Below, piece by piece: positions 37,801 to 51,113 of a stretch of 64,000 bases of DNA (the first letter of the stretch is position 1; every line of letters starts with the position of its first letter). Made by a program: the position numbers and the translations under genes. Under the pieces are notes generated by a model. That model was not told where the DNA came from. It saw nothing but the letters and a program-made list of their open reading frames with translations, and made no database searches. The stretch is from NCBI RefSeq assembly GCF_051020975.1, contig NC_135041.1, forward strand, positions 10,118,256 to 10,182,255, written 5' to 3'. Origin of the DNA: Osmia lignaria lignaria. Lineage: Eukaryota > Arthropoda > Insecta > Hymenoptera > Megachilidae.

Positions 37801-40650
37801 CGTTCGCGGAGGATACACATCCGGTTTGTAAGGTAATCCTCGTCGCCGGATCTATCGGAAACGTTCGACGTTCGAGATCCTTTCCGCTTCGTTCGCGAGC
37901 AGTCAAACGAGGACGAATCAACTTGAGCGAACGTGTGAAAAGGGTACCTACAAAATCCCGGAATTCTATTGTGAAATATTCGACAAAAATCTCGACGACG
38001 CGTTTACAGAGCATTCTGAAACGACGACGCATGTAGAGTTAAGCTCGTTATCGAGTCGTTACCGCGACGAGATTCGCACGTGTTTACGTTGAAACGATGG
38101 TGCACGCTGCATTTACGGCTTCCTTTGCTGTAATAATCCTTGAGTACGTGTGTTGCGTTTGTTGCACTGTACAGATCTACCCCCACCGTACTTAACCCTT
38201 CGAAGGTAATCCGGTCGTTGACCACGCAAACGTAATTAAACTTTGTATAATATAGTAGAGATTTTCAGATTTTTAAAACATTGTAAAGAAATGCATTTAA
38301 TTAGATAAAGAATTTTCATTGCGATTCAATTATCTAGGAATTCGTCGAAAGCGAGCAGTTCTTTAATTTCCCGGGACATCGTCGTTGAAATTTCCCGAGT
38401 GCGGAACTATCGATAGGCAACCCCTAATGGATCGTGATTTACACACGGATTCCAAGGTATTTGTGTCCCCGGCGCGGTTTATCCATCTGCGCTTTCACGT
38501 ATCAGCGGATTTCCTTCCTTCCGTGCACGATGCCTCTGTTCATGGCGAAGCTATCGCTTTCCGACAGGAAACGCGACCGATATCGTGCGAATTTTTATTA
38601 CCGATATCCATGAAATTGAGGGAGATATACAAACCGTACGATTTTTCGCGATATGTCAAAGACGTTATGGTAATTACTTGCTTCTAATAGCTAATTAGAA
38701 AAGGGTGAAAATAAAATGCAGCAATAGCAATTGTATTACTTCATTTTGTAAAAGCAGAAATTTGAAAAACAATCGGATATATCGCGAACATGAACACACG
38801 AACGCCTTTTACAATGAGAAATGTTAATATTATAATTAGAGTAATTGTTCATCAAGCCATTCTCATTTAACTCTGGCATGAAATTTAATGAACTGAATTA
38901 TAGCGATTAACTAACTATAATTTTAATGTGATATACTAGAAGGAAAATGATGTTTTCTAAAATATGGCTAAAGAGTTATGTATGCAGGTTCAAACACGAA
39001 ACCGAAGCGCATAAAACTTTTCTGTGGGCATGCAAACACGTTCAACCTCTAACGTCGCAAATGTAATACCGCCATCAACGTCCAAAACTAAACAAAAAAC
39101 CTCGTAAACTCTGAAGCTGCAATATTACGAGTGAATTAATGTTTTGGAAGTTTAGAAAGCTTCATTTAATACCAAATGCTGTTAATTATCCTGTAGTTAA
39201 TTACCTATAGTTAGCTTACTTATATTTTTGTCGAATAAATCATTGAGTATTTATAATACTAATTTACCAGCATTAATACTTACATATAATATTAACACTT
39301 CTTTTTCTATTACTAATTATTTAATTGTACAAAGTTTATGCCATCAAAGACAATCCCCTGATGACACTATTGTGTTAAACGTCATCAAAGGGATTCCTAA
39401 AATGTACACCCTTTCCAAGAACCACTGACCGTTTCGCGTCTAATTTGGCCCCGGCAGTTCGTGTCGGGAAAATAGGTTAGATTTGAATAATAATTCTTTT
39501 ACGTCCGGTTCACACTAGACCGTCGTGCACGGACATGCAAATTTTCAGTAACTGTTTCAGAATATGTGCCACCAGCCGCCTTGCGACTGGCTCGTAAACC
39601 TCGAATAAGTCACCGTCGACATGCCAGCGCGCCTATATAATATGTTAATGATACATCATTAGATCCGACCGCACGTAAACGATCTCGTAGAACACTTATC
39701 GGTATCCGTGGTTACGGTAAACGAGTCGTCGTAAAAGAAGAAAAGAAAGAAGATTTTCGACGGATAATAAAAACCACTTACAATATCGAACCTATACTAC
39801 TGTCCATAGAACATCTTATCATGTTAATTATAAAATAATTTTTTCAGCAAGAGTTTATAATTTGCAAAGAACTTGTCAAATTGACGAACTTAATATCTGG
39901 ACAATGGATATACCCACAAAGTTTTGATGGTGTAACCATGAATGAATATTGTAAACGCTGTAATCTCAACTTTTACAGCGGAAGTTTTATATTTAAACTA
40001 CGACGAACAGTAACACAGTTATGCACCCCATGTTATTATCGGTAACATGTAATTTTGATGTAAGTTTAATTTATCTTTAGCCTCCTTTTTATTTTCATGT
40101 TCTAAGGCTATTCCCTTCAGATATTAATATTCCTCATTATATAAAAGTCTTTCGTTTAAAAATTATTTTTGCCCCGATTTGATATTTTTTCATAAATCTT
40201 CTTCTCAGCGATAAAAATTTATTTTCGATTACGTTCGAGTTTCGCGATACGTATCTGACCATAGCGCACTTAATTTTCAGGGCATCAAAAGGCATAGCTT
40301 TGAGGTGGTTTAGCAATGAACATCGCGTGCTCTCAAAGAAAATGCAAACATCGCGTTCGCCCCTTTTCATCGTTGGAAATTAATTAAAAATATTCCCCTC
40401 TATCCCGATGTTGCTCGTTCGACCCGATTTCCCCGCGAAAAAGTCTGCTGTATATTTTACAATTATGGGAGGAAATACGCACGAGATCTGACACGTGGAA
40501 TTTTTATTCAACGCCGAAAAAGCGTCGGTTCGTTCGCGTGGAGTTGTAAAAATTTCAGCTTCTGTACCGCGTTGCTAACTTCTCCATTACGAATAAAAAC
40601 GCTGTTGTTGGTTCGCCCGACAATGGAGCCTTTTATTGCTCCGCGATCCA

Positions 40651-40686
40651 CAGTTTGCCAATCACGGTCAGTTTGCCAATATCGGT
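40651..40686. repeat. 18-bp tandem duplication
   Basis: Cagtttgccaatcacggt is followed at once by cagtttgccaatatcggt, differing at two positions. Each copy carries a CCAAT pentamer in the same orientation. Confidence 0.85.
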
Positions 40687-42674
40687 ATCGTGTCTGAGGG
40701 ACTCCCTTTGTCGAAACGTTCATACGACTTTTCAACGTATTTGTTCAACTTTGAACAAAATACTTGGATTTTTATTTCGTACACTTTTTGTATTACAAAT
40801 GTACACAGATAAGTTTGCAGAAGAATAAATCGTCTATAAACATCGGTCAAAACGTAAGATTTTAATATTCTGTTATAATCTTATAAACTTTAGGAATTTT
40901 CTTGGTCTTTTCATCTCGGACAACTCTCCCAGAAGTTAGGTCAACAGAGTATCAAATGTTCCAAGCAAAGAATGTCAGTTATGTGCGTTAATTCGGTCGT
41001 ATCAGACGTATACTCAAGATCGGTTGCATACATGCGTCGGAGAAGATAGCACCAGACGTTATGAGACGATTTCCTTGCCAGAAATTTTCCTCGGGACAGT
41101 CGACGGATATACATACATTTCTCACGAATTCTCTGTTTGCGAGCCTTAGACATGGTGTTTCGCGAATTTGATGCGACATGCGCGATACGCAACATAGCTG
41201 TGCATACATTCATCCGAGGTAGAATGCCCGCGTCAACGTACACGCGAAAATACCTGGTACGCGTTTAATATAGCATGCGATATTATTACGATGGTATTTA
41301 GTAATCGAACCTTCCACGACATAGAACCGTCCGTATTTGCAATTCGAGCAATGAAACCCGTTCAGAGAATCGGGCCAATAACGACCGATGCTTGATCACG
41401 TATAATTGATCCCTAATAACAATGAACGACAATTAATCGCGAACCATTACCTTCGATGAATCCTTACAACTGCCGTTGTGACTGTCCGGAATCCCTTTCA
41501 TGATGAAATCGTATGTGAAATTGTGCGTTTGACGTTTGGAAATTCCATTTCAATAGACTTTCAATCGTACGCTTATATGTAGAACTATCGAACAGTTAAT
41601 TAATCATGAATTAGAACGGAGAGGAATTATAGAGCGATATCACTGAATAACGAAAACACGATGTGTGCAGCAAGTAAGAATGTCTTTTATAATCGGCTAT
41701 CGGGATGAAATTCAAGCGGAAAAATACCAACTGCCGTGTATGTATCGAGCGAAACGTACACGCGTAGTTGCATCGCGACACGGAGACGAATTTGTCACGA
41801 GAGACGAATTAATGAGACGATTATTGGAAGCGACGAATTTCAACCGCTAGCCTGACCCGGCAATAACACGTCACGACCAACTATTTTATCGCGGGTTAAC
41901 CGTGATGCGGTGAAACGCCATAATAGTTTCATTAAAACGGTCGGAGTCGATGGGTTTGCGGCCCATTATTGGTTTTTACGAGCGGAGAAAAATAGTTTGG
42001 AAACCGTGGAAATTCGCGGCTCGTGGCGACCTTATGGTGAACTTCGTTACTGTCAAGATTATATAACACACTTCCGTTGACAAAAGAGGGTGAAGTACCC
42101 TAATTTTATCATTTTGAAAGAAAGAATCGAGAATTGCATAGCGTAGGTTTACAGCATTTTCCTAAAGAGCCTTTTGATCCGAACGAAGGTATGACTTCAA
42201 ATACTTTTGTATGAAACGATTTGTTCTACGCGAATGAATTCATACATGAAAACGAGACAAAGAATCTATCGGAATCGTTGCCGCGGAACGAATGATCCTG
42301 AAAATGATTACAGAAGCACAAGGCAAGCTGATTTTTAACGAAACGAATACGCGGCAGATTTCTCCATATAAAAGCAATATAATGCTCGCGTTCGGCTCGA
42401 TTAAACGTTTAAATTTACAACGAATCGAAGCGAAATCGGCAACAATTTTTCATCGCGTAGCCGGTTGGTTGGAACCGAGTTCGATGCTTAAATTCCTCCC
42501 GTGTGAATTGCGAAAATTTATCGAAGTCTGTGTTTTTATCGTTGTTAACGCATAATCCAGCGAAACGCTGTTCCACGTGATTTCATGCAATTATTTTGTA
42601 ACGCGAGCATCGCGATGGAAACGGATAAAATGAAATCGCATCTCGGGGCAGAGACCTTACGCTTAGATAATATA

Positions 42675-42698
42675 CATCAATAAATGCATCAATAAAGC
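42675..42698. repeat. 12-bp tandem duplication
   Basis: Catcaataaatg is followed by catcaataaagc, differing at the last two bases. It contains two AATAAA words but no gene end is seen beside it. Confidence 0.75.
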
Positions 42699-42830
42699 AT
42701 TTTTGTCCTCATCGCGTTGTTCGTTTAAACTCTACCGTTGAATATCATATTATCAGCTATTGTTAAACAATTTTACAAATTTCTTTTCGTTTCCCATGAA
42801 ATTTAAATAAAAAGGAAATTATTCGCTCAC

Positions 42831-42898
42831 CATTTTTTTTGAAACAAGTTGCCATAGGAGGTTTCCCTTTTCGTTTCACTTTCTTTTTCTACATCCAC
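42831..42898 (-). CDS. Candidate 68-nt exon, minus strand
   Basis: On the minus strand tandem acceptors (gatttcag, then ttgtag seven bases on) are followed by an interval ending in a good donor, AATG|gtgagc. From the first acceptor all frames hit stops early. From the second, one frame is open throughout and reads VDVEKESETKRETSYGNLFQ plus two lysines, a charged, coding-like peptide that would end in phase 2. The first acceptor is the stronger of the two, which argues against coding use, and the sequence is simple and A-rich on this strand. No family is recognised. Confidence 0.18.
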
Positions 42899-43917
42899 CT
42901 ACAACTGAAATCAAATCATAAATCAATAACTTTCTGAAAATGATATAAAATTTAAATAAAGATAGCTTATTATCTAAATCTACATAAATCATTTATCAAA
43001 CATTATCAAACTTTGTTTGCAAAAGTCACACAAGAATCACCGCGGGAAAGGGGTTGATGCAAAGAACGAGTAGCACGAGATACAAGTTCTTGACTGGGGG
43101 TTGATTCTCGATCAAGGAAGGGTTGCAACGGTACGGTAGGCTCTTTCGAGGGGGTGGTGGAGAATCTACTTCGCCTCCGGTGCCTAGCGATAAGACGCGA
43201 AACGGACGCGAAGCGATGGAACGTTAAGCCAACCGAAGAGAACATGCCAGAGGGTAGAGGGTGAAATTTCCACGTACGAAGAACCGCGACGATATGGATT
43301 TTCACTCGAGACGAAAGAAGAGCATTCCCGTGGCCATAACAATGGCGTATTCAACTAGCCGTGTCTACCCGTTTACCTGTTTTCAACGTCACAGAGGAAC
43401 GACGAAAGAATGAGGAACGAGCGAAGAGACACGCGTGGGAGAATGAGGGAATATAAGGCGGGCATGCTCTATCTCGGCTGACGTAGGCCAAGGAAGTCGG
43501 GTTAAGACTGTATCGTTATCTTCACCAGCGATAACGATAGAATGGCCATTGCGGAGGGTAGCTACTGTTGGTTAGGTACACAGAGGCCCTGTTCGATCCA
43601 TCATTCGCCCGTTCGAGTGCGCATCTTGACGTGAAACTGCATGCGATCATGTGTGAGCATGTACGTGCGGGAAAAAGCCGAAGGGAAGTTGAAACCAACG
43701 GAATCAGGATAAACGAACGAACCTTGGTTACGTGTGTAAACTAATTATTCGATCACTTCTGCTTTTCCATGATGCAGTCGGTTTCTTTATATACTTTTTA
43801 CATTTCTACAATCTACTGGGATTCATCGTTAGTCACTTAAGGAAAGATTGATGGTTTTGAAAAAGTTTAAGATCGAAATTATAGCGGGAAAAATATTTGA
43901 TTGATCGAATCGCTGAA
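42899..43917. other. GC-richer non-coding stretch
   Basis: It runs from AT-rich DNA into a GC-richer island (about 43040-43700) of purine-rich, CpG-containing sequence. A perfect 10-bp stem with a 9-nt loop lies at 43511-43539. No protein-like frame is recognised. Confidence 0.5.
43511..43539. repeat. 10-bp perfect stem, 9-nt loop
   Basis: Tatcgttatc and gataacgata are exact reverse complements around ttcaccagc. Each arm carries a GATA word. It may be paired binding sites or an RNA hairpin. Confidence 0.8.
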
Positions 43918-43967
43918 GCGGGATTCGAACCTGGATCGTCCACTTATCTGCTCTAACCACTAAGCTA
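43918..43967 (-). repeat. tRNA-derived sequence (pseudo-tRNA or SINE head)
   Basis: On the minus strand the A-box-like TAGCTTAGTGG (43957-43967) continues as TTAGAGCA, exactly as in a tRNA D arm, and a perfect B box GGTTCGAATCC lies at 43921-43931. Only 25 bases separate the two boxes, about 7-8 fewer than in a real tRNA, so a normal anticodon arm does not fit. The T stem has mismatches, and the seven bases before the A box do not pair with those after the T arm. It is therefore not a functional tRNA. A tRNA-derived SINE head or a decayed tRNA copy fits best. The internal RNA polymerase III promoter elements look intact. No poly-A tail or target-site duplication is recognised. Confidence 0.65.
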
Positions 43968-45948
43968 TCTTAAGCTTCCCTCTAAAACTAACAGAATCGA
44001 ATATGCTTCGCCCAAAGTTTAAACTCTAAACTTCTAAACCCAAGCGATAGCTAAGAGCACGAGCTCTAAGAGTTAGAATCTAACGCCTTATGGTATTTTC
44101 TGTATTACTACACTGCAGTTTCGGTATCATCCTTCCCGTTTACCCTCGTTTTCACTGACCATCGGCTACGAGCACGATTCATCCAAGCTCTCCTCGATGT
44201 CTGGATAGGTGGGATAGTGGAAGAGCGGTTAGATTTCCTGCAAGTCGGCGCAGCACCGCCTCGTTCATCAAGCGTGTGATGAAGCTGCTGGGTTAGACGA
44301 GGGCCTGAACGCGAACCACGGCATAAGCTAACCGCTCGTCTTATCTCGAATCGCAACGTCTTGTTAGACTTCCACTCTGTTCCCTCATTCACCGTCCCTC
44401 GCTATATTCCTCGTCGTCCTTTCGTTCCATCGTTCTTCCAGTTTCTCTACCGGCGTGCTCAAAGGAGAGCCGAGAATATTTTTCGGGTCGAAGGTCTCCT
44501 GCCGTGGCATCCAAGCTCTTTTCCTCGGTCTCGCGTCTGTCGTGCGACCGACAGCGAAAAAAGAAAATAGAACGTGAGCATTCGATAACGAGGCTGCCGG
44601 CCCAGTTTCTACTCCTTCCAGAGGAAAATCTCCCGCGTCTACGTAGGCAGAGGCGAATTTTTCCGCTGCATTTTCTTGACCTCGTTTTCAGCCGTATAAA
44701 GCGGAAGGGATCAGTTGCGACAACTTTCAGAGATTCTGGCTATTTCTTTGTCACTTCTATCCTTCCTTTTCCTGTTTCTTTTTATTTTCTTTCCTTTCTT
44801 TCCCTCTCTTTTGTTTTTTCATTACGCGTTGACTGAGCTCGGCTTCGTTACTGCTCGTTTGCACCCTTATTATACACCATGTTTCTGGTTTTTCTGCTTG
44901 CATTTCTGTGCCATGATTCACGAATAAAAATGTACAGAAAATGTTGAATAAAATTTATGTTTCTAGTATCGTGTTTTTTGTTTAATGTGCACCTAGGAGA
45001 CGCTTTCGAAAATCTACTCGTATCAATTACCACCGCAATTAGATCAAACTAGTTTAGGAATGGCTAATTTCTTGAAGGAATCGTAAACAGGGATGTTGTA
45101 TTGTTTGAGATGTTTAAGCTGGTTTAACAATACGTACGACACTTTGGTTTCTGTATATTTTGCACTAATTGTAAGATGGCAAATTGTGTCGTCTGTTCAA
45201 GCACCTCAAACAACGTACTCTCCTCCTTGTTTGTTTAGGTTACAACTTGTCACATTGTTATGACGCCTCTTCCTTGTACTAGTGATTTTTCAATTTTCAT
45301 GTGAAAGAGATTCTTCTTGTCAGTTTGAACCTCATCATATTTCACATTACGAACATTTTCTCAGATGATTAGCAATGCACTGGAACCGAGAGATTGGCAG
45401 TGGAACTACCTAATTTGCGGGATTTAGTATGCAAAGCATGCAGGTTACAGATTCACATGAGTAATACTAAATTTGCCCTATCAAATATTTGCACATCATC
45501 AACTCTTTGATGTCTGACCTGACTTCGCATCATATCCTTTCGCTTATCGCGGCTGAAACGAGCTGATTCCCGCTGGAAATCATTAAAAACGAACCTCTGA
45601 ATTTCGGTAGGGTTTACGTTGACGTTGCACCCTGAAGAGTGATACGGATTATTTGATGAAAATACCAATATATTTTTTTTAATTCTCCAAATGTACAGTA
45701 GCTGCTTTATACGAATTGAAACTGAAAATTTACCAACTAATTAGGAAGAAGCGTAATATCTGTAACGTGGATTTTGAAAATTCACCCGAACACGTTTCGA
45801 AAATTCTTGTTCAACGATGAAATGAACAATTAGATTCTGCTAGGGTATTTTCACCCCCTTTTCTCGCTGCACGCAGACCGAGCAATAACCATTTGCGAGT
45901 CGGCAACCAGTTACGACAACGCGTTCATGTAATTCCCAGAAGTTTCAG
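43968..45948. other. Non-coding stretch with a GC-rich island
   Basis: A GC-richer block spans about 44110-44700, with overlapping frames on both strands (94 codons minus, 69 and 110 codons plus) that look accidental; part is a pyrimidine-rich run near 44750-44825 that reads as Phe/Leu/Ser. The rest is AT-rich. No gene is recognised. Confidence 0.5.
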
Positions 45949-46167
45949 AGAACACCGGTTGCCACTGGTACGTTAGAGTTTTCGGAAAAAATTACAAGAA
46001 AAAGCTGGAGAAGAACGCTTCGTTTCGCGCCGTTATGCTACCGCGTAGTACTCTTTCTTCTCCGCAACGCATCGCGTTTTCATATTCGCACATGCTCTCT
46101 ATTTTCCTCGAATTACGGAACCGCGTTCTGCGATTCCAACGAATTATTCGGAACAGAGAATAGCAAG
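45949..46167 (+). CDS. Candidate 73-codon exon without ATG, plus strand
   Basis: This interval lies between an acceptor (gaagtttcag) and a strong donor (GCAAG|gtaagaa) and is open in one frame across exactly 73 codons, so both junctions would be phase 0. It starts RTPVATGTLEFSEKITRKSW and ends CDSNELFGTENSK. It has no ATG in frame, so it could only be an internal exon. The pyrimidine tract before the acceptor is weak, and the middle is Arg/Leu/Ser-rich without a recognisable motif. Chance is a serious alternative. Confidence 0.18.
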
Positions 46168-49100
46168 GTAAGAATTAGTCTTGTGAAAAATTCAAATATC
46201 CAAGGAATTATTCATCTGCCTTTCGTTCCGTTTAAATGATTCACCCTGTACAGCGGGAGCTTATAGACACGTTTTACTCTATTTCGTGAAGTCGGGTCAA
46301 ATCTTAACGTTGAAAGCTCGAGGAAGAAACGAGAATTTCGAATTTGCCGGAGGATCGACTCTTTCAGTCGTCGAAAGAGAGAATTCTCCTCTTTCACCCT
46401 TCGGGGGTGCCAAAATTGCTTCTACCGTCGAGGCACGACTAGCCGGAAACGAGTCTCGAAAACGTGCCCGGAGATATTTCTCGCGGGGTAATTTAAACGG
46501 GAGTAAATGAAATGTAATGCACTCTTTCTGCAACTCTTCCGCGGAAACAAACAAAATTTACATACCCCTTCTGGATTTCCTCTGAAACATTCAACCTTTT
46601 CTAGAACGGCCGAATTGAATAATAAGTTTACTTAATATTTTTGCGCGATATTCACCTATTTGCATAAAAGTTTCCATGAAACATAATAAACTATTTCGAT
46701 GAAACACAGTTTGGTAATTAGTACGTAACAGGTAAAATCTTGATTTTCAAACACATTATTCAAAATTATTTTAGTGAAGAATAATCATTAATAGTTAGAA
46801 AGTTGGTTTCAACGTACGATCAATCGAAAAACGCGAGCCTCGAGTTGCAATTTTAATTTGCCCGCAATTCGAGTTGAATGTGCAACGAGGTTGCAAAAAA
46901 AAAGGCCGCAAAACAATCGCGCCGAATATTAGGAAGCACACAGCGATAATAATTAACTGGAACTTAAACAACGCGTTGAATTTTCAACTCGCCAGTATTC
47001 TGGCCGAAAGTTGTTGCAGGCGTTTCCGGTTTCATTTCGGGGGAAAACTTCTCGCTCGGCTGCAGGATATCGCGTAACACAGAGAGAGAAAGAGAAGCCT
47101 TCTAATCTCGCACGCCTGCACCCTTCATAACTTCCTCATCCGATCAATTCTCGATAATCCGGGAAAATGAAAACACGAACATCGAGGAAGAAGCGAACGA
47201 GGAAGAAAGGAAAAGAAGGAACCATCATCTCGGCTCTCTTTCTCGCTTTTCCGCCACTTTTCCACGCATGAACGGAATTTATGGAGTCGAGCTTCGTCGT
47301 AAATCCAAGGAGCGCTAAACGTCCACGGCATGCTGCGTGAAAATTAATCTTGTTTGCGATTAGTATCGCAGAATGAAGAGGATCGACGGATTGTTCCCCT
47401 TAATCTTCCTTATCCCACCGATGCAACAATTTGTAACACCTCTATAGTCATTACACAGGATGCCATTATTATCGTCGACAAAAATTAGTCGCAATTTTGT
47501 TCCGCTTTCTTTATATTGCAGTGATTGAACGTTGCAATAAAATTGCACTAACTGCAATAATTTTGAAACAGTAATTCTAGAATGGTGAATGAGAAGAGGT
47601 AGATGGGATAAAACGCCACGAAACACGGAGAAACTGTACCCCAGCGTAGTAATATAAACGAGAGGATTATCGACCAAGTGCACTTTTTTTATCTTCTTCC
47701 TCCTAGTTCTTCTTCTAGCCTGCAGCTTATCTGGCTAAGTTTTTCGCAAACTTTTCCAAAGATTCTCTTTCGTATCGCGAATGTCTCGTAGTCGTGTTAT
47801 TCTTTTTCTCTCGTTGCTCTTTTCCTCGTCGGATCGACAGTATTAATTGTTTCTCTTGTAAACTGAAAGATTATACGATATATTCTGTAAAATTACTAAT
47901 TTCTAAAAAGTTTTGTCAGAAATTTGCAAAACCTTAATTCGCTTCTTCCAAGTTAACTGATCGTTCAGAAGATCGTCTGCAAGAGGGAAATTCAGAGAAA
48001 AAACGGGTTCATACATGGAATTTTCCTCTAAGAAAAAGACGAGGAACGTGAAATTCCTGGCGACGTTTAGAATTACTCAATTCGCGTAAATTACTGACCG
48101 GCGTGAGCGAATGGTTAACGGTGCCAGTAGCTTTAAACGGCGTAAATTGAGACGGGGATGTTGAAGAAAATTCTCACGATCCTTTTCCCTCCTCTGTTTA
48201 CGTGCTCGTAGCGTACACATTGTTCGTTCAACTCGCGAAGAAAGCGACACTTGCTGCCGCTGTTAGTCTAAATCTTGAGAAAATGGTACTTGATCCTTGC
48301 TACGCCCGTACACGCTTCCGCGAGCACATACGAATGCGACGACGGATGGATATGGATCCACCGTGTTTATCCGCTTGATCGAAAACAGTTTTCCTGCTAC
48401 GCGATCTGTGTGTACGTTATGCGAATTGAAAATGGTGATACATCTTCCGAAACGGATAAACCCGAATCACATTGAACCAAAGCAAATAGTAGGTAATCGA
48501 AGATTTCAAACTGGTTGAATCGTGTGTAAAGACGAAATATGGCGAAAGATTTGGATGATTGACAACTTTAAAGCGAATATTAAATAATTAATAGTTTTAT
48601 GACTATAATTATATGAAAATAATTTAAATATTAATTACTAAGGTTGACTAAACTATCTGCGTTGAGTTCATTTTTATCCAAGCATGATACGTTGTTTCCC
48701 TTCGTGGTTAAATTTTTAATAGGTATGCACGGAACAATGGCATGCAAATGGAAAATAATTTTTCAGAAGTTTCCCTTTGGAACTTCTCGGATCGTATTAA
48801 TAATAATGTTCGGCTAATATAATACAGTTGCACCGGGAAAGCCTGTTAATTAACGAATTCAGAAATTTGTAATTAAAAGCAGCGCGAAATAATGAAATTG
48901 AAGGTAAATGAAAAAATGCTCGCGGCAACACCGATATTCTATCGTCCCGGCACAAAACCATAATGGGAGTCATAAATTTTCCTACGTCTCGACCAACTAA
49001 TTTTCGAGATGCAAATCATCAACAAGTTCCCTCGCGTACTTGCTCAAACAATCGCATGTATTTCATTGTTTCCCAAAGATACTACAAAACATGCTTATTT

Positions 49101-51093
49101 AAAATTGTAACGATGATTGCGTGAGTTTGTATGATTTATATAAATTTCCTTCTATAATTTTCGACTAAACACGAAAATGAATATTACTATCATATCAACG
49201 TTTATAAATTTTTATCAAAATTCAACGGGTTAATGAAAGAAGTTCGCTGCTCTATCGCGAGCTTTAGCAATCGTCGACCAGTGATTTACGTTCCCGTATT
49301 ACCTGTTTGCGAGTTACAACGGTGTTTACCTGGTCGTACGACAAACAGACATAAAATGTCCGCGGGTTGGATCGATTCTTAACTCGAGCCATCGAAATCC
49401 GATGCACGGATTTAATTATACAGGAAATACGCGTTGCTGTACAGAACTGAATTCGTTGCAGCCCGAGGCGCATCGCTGTACGTACTCTAACATAATATGT
49501 AGCTTCGAACGAATATGGTATTTGTAAAATTTTCTATCACGTCGACATCATGTTCGCGAAACACGTATCGTGCGATGTACAAACTGATAAGATTCTACCT
49601 CCTCCTCTGTATTACTGATATTAAACTCCATCAAATTTCCCATCCACCGGTTCGTTTATCCAGAATTGAATAGCGGCAATTTCTCTTTTCTTTCCTGCCG
49701 AGTTTTTCGGAATCACTGCTTTTCCAGGAGAAACGATATTAAGGTGATTTAACGCTTCAATCTACGGAGATATTAATCTCTGTCATTTCTGCAAATGTAG
49801 GTCCCGATTTCGATGGAACATCAGAAGACGTGAAATGAAAGAAGAGAAGCGTGACCCTAGGAATTTCGAACAATTTGCAAAATTTAAATAAGATTAAGAA
49901 GAAAAAGGGAAAAATTGATAGTCATTTTCATTTTTAAGTCTGGATCGGTTGCGAGTCTGCCTGTGAGGTGTTTGCGGGCGATCAAGTGAAACAAAAAATT
50001 GACACCCACGAACCTTTGTTCCATCTAGTCGCGTGGCAAACGCCCGCGCATACGAACGTGCGGGCGATACCCGTTCGCGTGAATCAAGCCCGAAGTGTTG
50101 CAAACGCGAGAGCAAGTTGCTTCTTTCATTCGGATAAAGTTGGCGCCGACTGACAAGCGTGCTGCGCGACCGCTTGAAAATCTGCCAAAACACCGGGAGC
50201 ACAGTTTAATCACGCTGCAGGTCTGGCGAACGCTTCGTAACGGATAACGTAGTCGCGTTTTCAGGTGAACCAACCGAGCGCAACTGTTTATTTTTTACAT
50301 AATTGAACGCAGCCCGAAGGAAACTGCTCTTAAGTGACGTGAAAACGCGTCACAAACGAAGAACGTACGTGTGACCCGGTTAAAGGGTTTCTGCACATAG
50401 ACCACGTCAAAGAATATTGCATTCTAAAAATTTTAAGTTTCCGTCTTATGAAATTTGAAAAAAATCACTAAGGAAACTGGACAAGGTGGTTACTGCACTT
50501 CGCCTTTCCACGGCGGGTAATTACTAAGCGGAATTTGTATGCACGCATCCACGGACCACCTGTATTTACCATTCCGCGCCATCGTGTATTTATGCGAGCC
50601 CGGAGCGGTAAAGTGAATTGAAAATTTCAGTGGATCGCGACCCCACATTCGCTGGGGTACCACCGAGCTTTCAACTTCCGTCATTGCGGAGTCCGCGTTC
50701 TTTCCTTCGTTCCGGTTTTCATATCCACACGCATGCGCCTTTAACCGAGCCGATACCACTTAACCACGCGGGTTTCCGTTTTAAATCCCATATCCGGCTT
50801 TACGAAGCTCGCGATTTATTCCGATTCGAACAACTAGTGATAATTGGATTTTAAAGTATTTGTTAATTTTGGAAAGTAATCCAGCTTTATCTTCATCAAG
50901 TAATAATACAATCATCAACGATACTTCGTTACAACTACTCTTGCCTTTCAATCAGGATAACATAATAAAGCGAAACAACGTGAGCCGAGCGTAATTTCCG
51001 CACGGCAGTGTGAATATCAAGGAGTGTAACGTGTCTTTGAGTATTTCGAAAGCGTGAGCTATAGAGTGAATCAACGTTTACCTTTCCTACGTG

Positions 51094-51113
51094 CACACAC
51101 CCCCGCGTGTGTG
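51094..51113. repeat. CA/TG inverted repeat
   Basis: Cacacac, loop ccccgc, then gtgtgtg: a 7-bp GC/AT stem that is also alternating purine-pyrimidine. Confidence 0.7.

Larger units (their letters stand above)
34871..42830. other. Long non-coding stretch, no gene recognised
   Basis: Content is AT-rich with islands near 35200-35620 and 37780-38050. A short TG run lies at 35459-35471. The 150-codon plus-strand frame at 35414-35866 starts at TTG, runs through that TG run and a lysine-rich low-complexity patch, and has a 143-codon rival on the other strand, so it is treated as accidental. An 18-bp tandem duplication lies at 40651-40686, a near-palindrome at 41269-41288, and a 12-bp tandem duplication at 42675-42698. 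Confidence 0.55.

Noticed and set aside
44048..44090. Second tRNA-like patch next to the tRNA-derived element
   Set aside because: Its A- and B-box matches are poor and 12 bases apart, so it is not supportable as a separate element.
45276..45290. Match to the middle of miR-7 (actagtgatttt)
   Set aside because: The seed end does not match and no hairpin partner is seen nearby; 12 bases is chance level.
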